Made by a program: the position numbers and the translations under genes. A stretch of DNA of 64,000 bases, taken from CAWJLE01 sp963843645 (lineage in GTDB: Bacteria; Chloroflexota; Anaerolineae; DAOTYC01). The notes beneath the pieces were generated by a model, which saw only the letters and a program-made list of their open reading frames with translations, was not told the DNA's origin and searched no databases. The stretch is from contig CAWJLE010000007.1 in the NCBI GenBank assembly GCA_963843645.1, positions 1 through 64,000 on the forward strand, given 5' to 3'. Numbering within the stretch: position 1 is the stretch's first letter; every line of letters starts with the position of its first letter. Positions 18,595-26,961 of this stretch are shown here, in pieces.

Positions 18595-19485
18595 ATGCAA
18601 AGCCATTTGAACGTGAGACTGATCGCGGGCGTTCTGGCGGGGATCGCCGTGGGCTTGCTCCTCAGCGCGATCCTGCGCCTGGGGCAGCCGGCCATGGTGG
18701 TCACTGCCCGAATGCAGGCCGACGTGGCGCCGACCGTGAAGGACTACGTCGTTCTCGTCAGCGGCCTGTACGCCATCGACCACGACGCCGACCGGGCGCG
18801 CGCCCGCCTGGCGCAGCTGGGACTGCAGGACCCCGCTGCCGAGGTCGAGGCGCTGGCGCAGCGGTTCCTGGCGGACCCGGCCGGGGCGGAGGCGAACCAG
18901 AAGCTGCTGGTCGACCTGGCGACGCTGGGGCAGGCTCTGGGTGTGACACAGCCGGACCTGCTGGCCTACGTGGCCACGCCGACGCCGAAGGCGCGCGCCG
19001 TGGCGGCCCCGAAGCCGGCGCCGACGGCTACTGTGGCCCCCGCCGCGCCGACGCCCACGCCGCTGCCGACGTTGGACTGGGACATCCGCCTCAGCGCCAA
19101 GCTGGAGCCGCCCGTGAAGGTGCAGCCCGCCCAGGTCGAGTCGGGCGAGACGTACTGGCGGCTGATCCGGGCGTACTGGCAGGACCCGGACGAAGGCCAC
19201 CAGGCGTTTCACATTTTCGCAAACGTGCTGAACAAGGACGGCATCGCGATCGGGCAGCCGATCATCGTCGAGAACGGCGGCAAGACGCTGGTGCCGGTCC
19301 AGCCGAAGCCCGATTCGGACTATTTGATAAACTACCCGATGGCTGGTACACTAGGGTCATATTCCGTGTACGTGGCGGGTGACACGCCCAGCGATCGCAT
19401 CGTGGGCCTGGGCCTAGGGTTTGCAAAGGGGGGCAAGGACCACACTTGCTTCTTGCTGACGTTCCAGGAGACAATCGCACCCTGA
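18595..19485 (+). CDS. Membrane-anchored stalk protein B with extracellular beta domain
   Basis: Intact 296-residue protein. A membrane helix (about residues 8-27) is followed by the same module as A and C (VKDYVVLVSGLYAIDHDADRARARLAQLG and a second helical hairpin). Next come a Pro/Thr/Ala linker (ATPTPK to TPTPLPT) and a C-terminal domain of about 140 residues beginning after TLDW, with YWRLIRAYWQDPDEG-HQAFHIFANVLNKDG and GSYSVYVAGDTPSD. That domain resembles the outer domains of the two downstream genes (H-x-I-x-V-x-x-D-x-x-G pattern). It probably faces outward and binds something unknown. Confidence 0.75.
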   Translation: MQSHLNVRLIAGVLAGIAVGLLLSAILRLGQPAMVVTARMQADVAPTVKDYVVLVSGLYAIDHDADRARARLAQLGLQDPAAEVEALAQRFLADPAGAEANQKLLVDLATLGQALGVTQPDLLAYVATPTPKARAVAAPKPAPTATVAPAAPTPTPLPTLDWDIRLSAKLEPPVKVQPAQVESGETYWRLIRAYWQDPDEGHQAFHIFANVLNKDGIAIGQPIIVENGGKTLVPVQPKPDSDYLINYPMAGTLGSYSVYVAGDTPSDRIVGLGLGFAKGGKDHTCFLLTFQETIAP

Positions 19486-20498
19486 AGAGACGCACGCGCT
19501 CTACCGGCGGCTGGACGCTGTGGGTCGCGTTGGGCGTCGCTTTGCTGCTGGGCCTGGCGGTGGGGTTGGCGCTGACCTGGGGCGTGTGGCCGGTGCAGTA
19601 CTACGACACGGACCCGGTCGATCTGCGCGCGGAGCTGAAGCAGGACGAGCTGGTACTGATCAGTGCGTCCTACGCCTGGAACGAAGACCTGGGTCGCGCT
19701 CAACGGCGCCTCATCTGGCTGGGCTTCAGCGAGGAAGAGGCCGCGCGGTCGCTGACTACCCTGGTGCATCGCTACTCGAAGTCCGAAGACGCGACGACGG
19801 TCCGCAGCCTGTCGAAGCTGGCCTACGCACTGGGGGCGCGCGACAACCAGGTGCTGGTCTTCATCGTGACGCCGACGCCGACGATCACGATGACGCCGAT
19901 GCCCACGGCAATGCCGACGCGGACGCCGGTCCGCCCGACGACGGCTCCCAGTGCGACACCGACTGTGAGCGCGACGCCGCAAGGCCGGACGCCGTCACAC
20001 GCGGCGACGGTGACGGCGACTGTCACCGCGTCGCCGACCGCTACCGAGACGCCGGCGCAGACCGCCACGCCCACCGAGACGGCCGAGCCGATGGCGTACC
20101 GGGTGAGCCGCAAGCAGTTCCAGTGCCGGGTGGTCGAGGGGCTGCCCAAGGGCGAGGGGCTGCTCGAGGTGAGGGTGAGGGACGCGTCGGGCAAGCCGCT
20201 GCCGGGGAAGGTCCTGTCGATTTCCTCGAGCGGAGGCGACGATCAGTTCTTTACGGGCCTGAAGCCGGACGAAGGCCTGGATTACGCCGATTTTCAGATG
20301 CAACCTGGCTGGAATTACGCTTTAACGGCCGAACACCAGAGCCAGCCGGTCAACATATCCTTTCGCGACGAGGATTGCATTACCGACTCGGTGGCGGGCG
20401 CGGTTCCAGTATGGGAAGTGGTCTTCCAGAGGAGCGCCGCCGCACGAAAGCTCGCATTGAGCGACGAGCTTCAACCATGCCTGTCTCGGGTCGATTGA
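19446..20498 (+). CDS. Membrane-anchored stalk protein C with extracellular beta domain
   Basis: 350 residues if the TTG at 19446 is used. The true start is uncertain and overlaps the end of B. Seen: a membrane helix (WVALGVALLLGLAVGLALTW), WPVQYYDTDPVDLR, a helical region, and a long Thr/Pro stalk (VTPTPTITMTPMPT to ETPAQTATPTETAEP). A C-terminal domain follows with Cys pairs (QFQCRVVEG, EDCITDS), GKPLPGKVLSISSSGG, TGLKPDEGLDYADFQM and a final EVVFQR. The last domain is homologous to the C-terminus of the cyclic-nucleotide protein that follows, including the EVVFQR end. Confidence 0.75.
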   Translation: MLLADVPGDNRTLKRRTRSTGGWTLWVALGVALLLGLAVGLALTWGVWPVQYYDTDPVDLRAELKQDELVLISASYAWNEDLGRAQRRLIWLGFSEEEAARSLTTLVHRYSKSEDATTVRSLSKLAYALGARDNQVLVFIVTPTPTITMTPMPTAMPTRTPVRPTTAPSATPTVSATPQGRTPSHAATVTATVTASPTATETPAQTATPTETAEPMAYRVSRKQFQCRVVEGLPKGEGLLEVRVRDASGKPLPGKVLSISSSGGDDQFFTGLKPDEGLDYADFQMQPGWNYALTAEHQSQPVNISFRDEDCITDSVAGAVPVWEVVFQRSAAARKLALSDELQPCLSRVD

Positions 20499-20557
20499 CG
20501 TGGCTGTAACCCGCTGGGGGAGAGCAACCTCTCCCGAACGGAGGTCAAACGGGTAAC

Positions 20558-23300
20558 GTGAATTTGATCTAATCAAAAATGCTCCTCTGTTTGTGGCGTT
20601 GTCGGGCGAGGAGCAGGACTTCTTGGCGTCCAGAATGCGCCTCGAACAATACCACCGAGATGAGGTGATCTTCAGTCGAGGCGATGCCTAGCCGGGCTCT
20701 GTACCTGATTCAGTCAGGTTGGGTGAGACTGGTCGCCGAGCGGGGGGCGGTCATCGCCAATCTGGGCCCGGGGAGCGTCGTCGGCGAGGCGGATCTGTTT
20801 CTGGGACGGCCGCGTACCCTGGAGGCCCGGGCGACCGCCGAAACGTCGAGTTGTACACGCTGTCCAGCTACAACCTGGAGGCGTTGATCGTCGGGCAGCC
20901 CGCAACTCGGGCTCGACTTGAGCGTGGCCTTTGGCACGCGTCTGAGTGCAATTGCGCCAGTACCTGGTGGAGCGGCGACTGAAGGCCGCTGCCGTTCCTC
21001 GCCAGCCTGGCGGACGAAGAGTTGCATGCACTGGCCGACCGGCTGATCCCGGAAGAGATCGACCAGGGTGGGTTCGCGTTTCAGGTCGGAGCCAGCAGCC
21101 GCGGGCGCTGTACATCTTGGAATCAGGCGCGATGCGGATGGTGGAGGGCGCGAGCCCAGTGTCGGAAGGGGCGGACGACGAGGAATCGTCGATCTGGCGC
21201 CCGGCGACATTTTCGGTGAGATGGCGCTGTTGACCGGCACCGTGTACACCGCGGCTGCCTACGCTACCGAGGATTCCGTGGTGTGGGTGCTGGACGCGGC
21301 GGATTTCGCCGAATTGATGAGCCGCCATCCGGCCATGCGGCTGTCGCTGAGCCAGCGTCTGCGGATCGCGGCTGGGCTCCACAGGACCGGACTCTGGCGC
21401 AGAGCATCCTGAAGAAGATCCCGATCTTCGCCGACTTGCCGGCCGGAAACGCTGAAGGCCATCGCCGCGCGTCTGGTCTTGCGGCACGTGCCCGAGAACG
21501 AGTTGGTCTACGCCGAGGGCAGACCCGGGCGACGCGATGTACATCGTCCGCTCCGGTGAGGTGAGGGTCTCGCCGACAGTCGCGCCGGACAGCGAAGGAG
21601 ATCGCACTTCTGCAGCAGGGGGAATCCTTCGGCGAGATGGCGCTGCTGACCGGCAAGTCGAGAACGATCGGCTGCCCGCGCTGTGGGCAACACGAACCTG
21701 CTGGCTCTGTACCGATCGGATTTCGACGAGCTGATCGTTCAGCACCCGTCGCTGAGCATGGCCTTGAGCCGGACGCTCAGCCAGCGGCTGAACGACGCGG
21801 GGCAGTCGTTCGTCGACAGCCACCTGGGCCGCATGCCGATTTTGAGCGGCTTCTCCCGCGGCCAGCTGCTCGACATCGCCGACCGGGTGCGCGCCGGTGC
21901 GTTATCGCGCCGGCGAGTTGATCTTCGCGCAGAATACGCCGGGCGAGGTGATGTACTTCATCGAGTCTGGTCAGGTCCGTATTGCGACGCGCGGGCGGGC
22001 AGAAACTGACGACGCTGGCGGTGTTGGGGCGCGGTGAGTTCTTCGGCGAGATGGCCCTGCTCACCGGGAACCTGCGCAGTGCGCTGGCGCAGGCGGTCAG
22101 CGACGTGGATCTGTGGGCGCTGCACCAGAAGGACCTGGACGAGCTCATGCACAAGATGCCCGCGCTCGCCATCGGCATCGGGCGGGTGCTGTCGCAGCGC
22201 TTGAGCCGGGCCACTGAGGCGGCCGCCGAAGGCGGGCCGGCGGCCGGGAGGCGCCGACGGGGTTCGCTCGGTGGCGACGCCGCCGCCGCGCAACGGCCAT
22301 TCCGTCGCGGACGCACTGTGGCAACGTGGCGCGGCCGTGGGCCGCTCCGCCGATCGCCGGCGAAGGCCGAGAGCGAGCCGGCGCCGGGCGCGCCCATGGG
22401 CAAGATGCCCGGCGGCCGCGATCGCAGAGATCGCCCGCGGCGCGCGCATCGGCGAGCCGGCAGGCCAAGGCCGGGTCCTGGGAAGCGGCGGAGGCGGAGG
22501 CGGCAGTTTTCTCGCGTGCGGGAGAGCATGGGGGAGGGCCTGGGCAACGCGGGCATTTGGTTCGCCTCGCGGAGCATCTGGATGAAGCTGCAATTGCTGG
22601 GTGTGCTGCTGTTGTTCGTGTGGCTGTGTGGCATCAGCGCGCCGGCGACGGTGATTTCGGCCTTCTCGTCCAACGACGTGGGGCTGCGCAACATGGCGTT
22701 CCTGCAGACGGTGACGCCGATCCCACGCGGACGGCCGATCCCGACGTCGACGGCGACGCTGACGCCGACGCCGACCGAGTCGCCGACGCCGACGGAGACG
22801 CCGACGGTGACGCCGACTTTCACGCCGCTGCCGCCGACCGACACGCCGACGCCGACGCCACGAAGACGCCGCGTCCGGTGCGCGAGCGCCGACGGACACG
22901 CCGACCCCTGAAGCGCCGACCGAAACGCCGACGCCGGAAGTGGATTACAGTCGTCAAATCGGTGCGCAAGCTGACGCCGTGCGAGAACGAGGGCGGGCAC
23001 AACATCTACATCAACGTGATCGACAAGGACGGCAACGGCATCCCGGGCGTGATCTTCTGGGTGTCGTGGGGGCCGCAGGGAGTCGAGCTGAAGACGGGCT
23101 ACAAGCCGGAGCGCGGGCCGGGAGCGACGGACTTCCCGATGTTCAAGGGCACGCATACCGTGCAGATGAAGGGCGCGCGCAGCGAGGTCGCCCAAGGCAT
23201 CACGCCGGACATTCCGGTCGACGAAGCGTGCCCGGACGGCGGTGGAGGCAACACATTGTTCCACTATTCATACGAGGTTGTGTTCCAGCGAACCTACTAG
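20558..23300 (+). CDS. Four-CNB transmembrane stalk protein (heavily frameshifted)
   Basis: About 914 residues once frame is restored. Four cyclic-nucleotide-binding domains lie in tandem: CNB1 (about 20575-20960, GEADLFLGRPRTLEA), CNB2 (about 20980-21370, GEMALLTGTVYTAA), CNB3 (about 21400-21775, GEMALLTGKSRTI) and CNB4 (about 21830-22215, GEMALLTGNLRSALA). CNB1, 3 and 4 keep the phosphate-binding Arg; CNB2 has Tyr there. A Gly/Arg-rich region, one membrane helix (LQLLGVLLLFVWLCG near 22590-22640), a Thr/Pro stalk and an outer domain ending YEVVFQRTY follow. There is no kinase, channel or HTH domain. More than eight indels; the GTG at 20558 is a guess. Confidence 0.6.
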
Positions 23301-23307
23301 CACGGCG

Positions 23308-23334
23308 CGCTCCAGCGGCAGCGCCGCTGGAGCG
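23308..23334 (+). terminator. Hairpin after the four-CNB gene
   Basis: 12-bp perfect stem CGCTCCAGCGGC / GCCGCTGGAGCG with loop AGC. ATTTTTAT follows about 11 bases later, so it is a moderate terminator. Confidence 0.5.
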
Positions 23335-23375
23335 TGAGATAGTCATTTTTATGAAGGAGTACAGGGAGGAAAGAA

Positions 23376-24297
23376 TGCCACTCGTAACGAGCAAAGAGCT
23401 GTTCAAGCAAGCCATGGAGGATCGTTTCGCCATCGGCGCCTTCAACGCCAACAACATGGAGCAGATCCAGGCCATCGTTGAGACGGCGCCAGGAAGAGCG
23501 GTCGCCGGTCATCCTGCAGGTGAGCCAGGGCGCCATCCGCTACTGCGGTCTGGCCATGGCCGCCGGCATGGTGAAGGTCGCGGCCAGCCTGGTCGACGTG
23601 CCGGTCGTGCTGCACCTGGACCACGGCCCGGACCTCGAGCAGAACGTCGCGTGTCTGCGTGAGGGCTTCACGTCGTTGATGTTCGACGGCTCGAAGCTGT
23701 CCTTCGAGGAGAACGTGGCGATCACCAAGCAGATCGCCGACGATGGCCCACATCTGCGGCGTCCCCGTGGAGGCCGAGCTGGGCAAGGTGCTGCAGAGCA
23801 AAGACAACGTTACGCCGGAGCAGGTAAAAGCGGCGATGACGGATCCGGACCAGGCCAAGCAGTTCCTGGACATGAGCACGGCTGACTCGCTCGCCATCGC
23901 GGTCGGGTCGGTGCATGCGATGCAGAGCCAGGCGGCGAACCTCGACCTCGACCGCGTCGAAGCGATCCGCCAGGCGACGAACGCGCCGCTGGTGCTGCAC
24001 GGCTCGTCCGGCGTGACCGACGATAGCCTGGTCGGCGCCATCGAGCACGGCGTGGTCAAGATCAACGTGGCCACGTACCTGAACCAGGGCTTCGTGGACG
24101 GCATCAAGAAGGGCGTCCAGACCAGCCCGGACAACGTCGATCCGCGCAAGTGGCTGACCATCGGCCGCGACAACGTGAAGGAGCGCGTGCGCGAGAAGAT
24201 GCGCCTGTTCGGCTCGAGCGGCCGCATCAGCTCGTCCGGCGGCTTCATCAGCGTACCGACGCTCAGCCGCAGCGCTAACCTGGGCGCCATCGAATAA
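23376..24297 (+). CDS. fba: Class II fructose-bisphosphate aldolase (frameshifted)
   Basis: Zinc-dependent cleavage/condensation of fructose 1,6-bisphosphate to DHAP and glyceraldehyde 3-phosphate. Seen: start MPLVTSKELFKQAMEDRFAIGAFNANNMEQ; zinc region VVLHLDHGPDLE; IPVEAELGKV-like Glu segment (CGVPVEAELGKV); SVHAMQ; and phosphate site HGSSGV with VVKINVATYL. Length is about 306 residues. Extra bases near 23490 (GCGCCAGG) and 23740 (GACGATGG) split it into three frames. AGGGAGGA precedes the ATG. Phosphofructokinase follows, so this is a small glycolytic cluster. Confidence 0.92.
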
Positions 24298-24353
24298 CTC
24301 GGGCGGATTTCGGCATCCGGCCGGGTCCGGGCATGCGTATAGAGGATACGTGC

Positions 24354-24385
24354 AGGGGACAAGGACGTCTCTGACCTTGTCCCCT
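24354..24385 (+). terminator. Terminator between fba and pfk
   Basis: 11-bp perfect stem AGGGGACAAGG / CCTTGTCCCCT with a 10-base loop, followed by TATCTTGTT. Confidence 0.65.
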
Positions 24386-24450
24386 TATCTTGTTCCAATC
24401 GCGCCCATAGCTGGCATCGAGATCGAGGAGATGAAAGGAGAAGAAGGCAC

Positions 24451-25482
24451 ATGAGAATTGGAGTGTTGACGGGCGGCGGCGACGTACCGGGCCTGAACGC
24501 CGCTATCCGGGCCGTCTCAAGGCGCTCGTTCGAATACGGCTGGGAAGTCGTGGGCATCAAGAACGGCTGGGCCGGTCTGCTGGAGCAGAACGCGGAAGTG
24601 TTGACCCGGGCCAACGTCTCGGGCATCCTGCACATCGGCGGCACCATTCTGGGGTCCTCGCGCACCAACCCGAGCAAGATGCCGAACGGGATCCAGCGGA
24701 GCCTGGACGGGATCAAAGGGCTGAATCTCAATGCCGTCGTGGCCATCGGCGGGGACGACACGTTGAGTGTGGCGCTGAGGCTGTTCGAAGCCGGCGCCAG
24801 GACCGTCGGCGTGCCCAAGACGATGGACAACGACGTGGGCGAGACGGATTACTGCATCGGCTTCGACACGGCGGTGAGCACCGTGGCCGAGGCGTTGGAC
24901 AAGCTGCACACCACCGCCAGCGCGCACCATCGCGTCCTGGTCGTCGAGGTCATGGGCCGCGACGCGGGGTGGGTGGCGACGTTCGGCGGTTTGGCCGGCG
25001 GCGCCGACTACATTTTCGCCCCGGAAGAGCCGAGCAGCATCTCCGACGTCTGCAAGCACCTCGAGCGCCGGCGCGCACTGGGCAAGCTGTTCAGCATCAT
25101 CGTCGTCGCCGAGGGTGCCAAGATCGAAGAGGTCCAGGAAGCGGGTTCCGAGGAATCGAGCAAGGACTCCTTCGGCCACGTCCGGTTGGACCTGCGTGGG
25201 CTCGGCGAGACGGTTGCGCGGGAGATCGAGCGGCGGACCGGGTTCGAAACGCGGTCGGTCGTGCTCGGCCACGTCCAGCGCGGCGGCCCCCCGACGGTCT
25301 TCGACCGCGTCCTGGCCACGCGCCTGGGCGTCTTCGCCGCGGACCTGGTGAAGGAGGAGAAGTTCGGCCTGATGGCTGCCCTGAAGGGCAATAAAATCGT
25401 CGCCGTGCCGTTGAAGGATGCTCTGGCCTACAATCGCACAGTGCCGAAGGACCTGTTGCAGCTCGCGAAGATCTTCTTCTAA
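24451..25482 (+). CDS. pfkA: 6-phosphofructokinase, PPi-type residues
   Basis: Intact 343-residue PfkA-family enzyme phosphorylating fructose 6-phosphate. Seen: GVLTGGGDVPGLNAAIR, IGGDDTLS (G100-G101-D102-D103), PKTMDNDV (K123, catalytic D126 and D128), VEVMGRDAGWVA and VVLGHVQRGGPP. Asp103 and Lys123 replace the two glycines that admit ATP in the E. coli enzyme and are the known marks of pyrophosphate-dependent members. The phosphoryl donor is therefore probably PPi (inference). A GATCGAGGAG-rich leader with AAAGGAGAAG precedes the ATG. It lies 153 bp after fba. Confidence 0.93.
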   Translation: MRIGVLTGGGDVPGLNAAIRAVSRRSFEYGWEVVGIKNGWAGLLEQNAEVLTRANVSGILHIGGTILGSSRTNPSKMPNGIQRSLDGIKGLNLNAVVAIGGDDTLSVALRLFEAGARTVGVPKTMDNDVGETDYCIGFDTAVSTVAEALDKLHTTASAHHRVLVVEVMGRDAGWVATFGGLAGGADYIFAPEEPSSISDVCKHLERRRALGKLFSIIVVAEGAKIEEVQEAGSEESSKDSFGHVRLDLRGLGETVAREIERRTGFETRSVVLGHVQRGGPPTVFDRVLATRLGVFAADLVKEEKFGLMAALKGNKIVAVPLKDALAYNRTVPKDLLQLAKIFF

Positions 25483-25518
25483 AAGCGCCACACAGGACCG
25501 GCAACGGCCGCTGGGTGT

Positions 25519-25556
25519 CACAGCCCCCCGCTCGACGCAGTCGAGGAGGGGCTGTG
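25519..25556 (+). terminator. Terminator after pfk
   Basis: CACAGCCCC (25519-25527) pairs with GGGGCTGTG (25548-25556). The inner CTCGAC/GTCGAG extends the hairpin; TGCGTTTG follows. Confidence 0.55.
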
Positions 25557-25569
25557 TGCGTTTGGGGGT

Positions 25570-25676
25570 GGCGATTGCATCTTAAGCCATCAATCTGCTC
25601 CGAGCCGGCCCGCCCGGCGACTTTATCGCCGGGCGGGCCGGCTCGGAGCAGATTGATGGCTTAAGATGCAATCGCC
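25570..25676. repeat. Perfect palindrome, family C copy 2
   Basis: 51-bp perfect arms (25570-25620, 25626-25676) around CTTTA. The ends GGCGATTGCAT/ATGCAATCGCC match copy 1 at 17215, while the inner GAGCCGGCCCGCCCGGCGA differs. Confidence 0.9.
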
Positions 25677-25697
25677 CTGAGGTCCGCCGTGCGGTGA

Positions 25698-25726
25698 TTG
25701 CGCGGGTCGGCGCTGAATGCTATAAT
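25698..25726 (+). promoter_or_regulatory. Strong sigma-70-type promoter
   Basis: TTGCGC (25698-25703), 17-bp spacer, TATAAT (25721-25726), about 67 bases before the chosen start of the Cys-rich gene. Confidence 0.65.
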
Positions 25727-25793
25727 GGGGAGGCCCTTGCGCTGGCGGGGGCTGTGGAACGATGTGCGTGATGAAAGGTTGTTACGAGAGTTG

Positions 25794-26099
25794 ATGACGA
25801 CGCCGTGGAGACCGAACTGTGAGTTCTTCTTCGAGGATCACTACCGGGGACGTGACACGCTGGAGTGCCGCTTGTTGGCACGAAATCCGACGCACCAGGA
25901 CTGGGACATCGGCCTGTGCCGGACCTGCCCGGTGCCGCGCATCCTGCAGGCCAACCGCTGCCCGAACATGATCCTGGAGGCGCGGATCGAGTCGCACTGG
26001 CTGCGCCGCGCGGTGGCCATCACCGCCTTCTGCACGCGAGTGATGAGCGAAGTCAAGGAGCCGCTGGTCGGCTGCGGTCACTGCCACGAGTACAAGTAG
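25794..26099 (+). CDS. Small cysteine-rich protein (unknown)
   Basis: 101 residues with eight Cys (C9, C25, C42, C45, C56, C80, C94, C97), including CRTC and GCGHC motifs plus H96/H98-type histidines. This suggests a zinc or Fe-S site. There is no signal peptide or membrane helix. The ATG at 25794 is chosen over the in-frame ATG at 25725, which overlaps the -10 box. No named family is recognised. It stands alone behind a good promoter. Confidence 0.65.
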   Translation: MTTPWRPNCEFFFEDHYRGRDTLECRLLARNPTHQDWDIGLCRTCPVPRILQANRCPNMILEARIESHWLRRAVAITAFCTRVMSEVKEPLVGCGHCHEYK

Positions 26100-26103
26100 C
26101 GAC

Positions 26104-26904
26104 TCACTTGGGCGGAACGAGCGGCCCCCAGCCCATCATGCTGTCCCGGCTGTCGCAGTAGACGAAGAGGGCGTTGGCCGAGTTCGGCGCCAGGTCGGCC
26201 GGGATGGGCACGCTGATCGATTCGTCCTTGTAGGCGCGTGCTTCCAGGTACAAGAGGACCGCGACGGGCGGTTTCGCGAAACCTTCCGTCCCCAGGCGGA
26301 TGTCCGCGATGGGGCATTGGCCGTCGAAGTTGAAGTTGATCATCGTGAACTCGCGCGGTGAGAACAGCACCGCGGAGCCGGTCACGCCGTTGCTGGCCGG
26401 TGACAGCACGGCGCGCGTGCCGATCTTCAAGAAGGGCTCCACGCTCACGGTCGGCGTGAGCACGGGCGTCGACGTGACGACCGTGGTCGCCGTGGGGGCC
26501 GGGCTCGTCGGCCTGGCCTTCGTCGTCGGAGTCGGCGCCGGCCTGGTGGGCGCCGGCGTGGACGTCTCAGTGGGGAAGGGCGTGTCCGTGGCGGTGGGCA
26601 AAAGCGGAGCCGATGGCGTGCTCGTCGGCGGCGCATCGAGCACGACGGGCGTCACGGGCGTCACCGTCGGCGTGATCGTCGAAGAGGGCGTCGCGGTCGG
26701 CGGCACGGGAGTTGCCGTGTCGGTGGGCGTCGGCGAGGCCGTCGGCGTTGCCGTCGAGACCAACTGGCGCAGGGCCTGCTGGAGCGCGGGGTTGTCGCGC
26801 ACGATCCACGCGCCGCCGCCCACGGTCAGCACGCAGGCTACCAAGAGCAGGCCGAGCAGCGCGATCACGCCGCAGGTAGACCAAAGCGATCGCTTCGACT
26901 TCAT
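26104..26904 (-). CDS. Membrane-anchored Thr/Pro stalk protein with outer beta domain
   Basis: Intact, 266 residues. A short positive N-terminus, a membrane helix (about residues 12-36) and a Thr/Pro/Ser stalk (about 50-155, TATPTASPTPTDTATPVPP onward) are followed by a globular domain of about 110 residues (IGTRAVLSPASNGVTG to MMGWGPLVPPK). The outer domain may be DM13-like, but this is weak. Its stalk composition matches proteins A-D at 17927-23300. A TGCTATAAT extended -10 at 26953-26961 on this strand overlaps the mutase stop codon. Confidence 0.75.
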   Translation of the reverse strand: MKSKRSLWSTCGVIALLGLLLVACVLTVGGGAWIVRDNPALQQALRQLVSTATPTASPTPTDTATPVPPTATPSSTITPTVTPVTPVVLDAPPTSTPSAPLLPTATDTPFPTETSTPAPTRPAPTPTTKARPTSPAPTATTVVTSTPVLTPTVSVEPFLKIGTRAVLSPASNGVTGSAVLFSPREFTMINFNFDGQCPIADIRLGTEGFAKPPVAVLLYLEARAYKDESISVPIPADLAPNSANALFVYCDSRDSMMGWGPLVPPK

Positions 26905-26952
26905 GGGTGGAACTTCTCCTTGTGGCTGTCCTCGTCGGAGTAGCGTCGGCGC

Positions 26953-26961
26953 ATTATAGCA
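26953..26961 (-). promoter_or_regulatory. Extended -10 promoter for the 26104 gene
   Basis: The minus strand reads TGCTATAAT, 49 bases before the ATG and overlapping the last codons of the upstream mutase gene. Confidence 0.5.
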
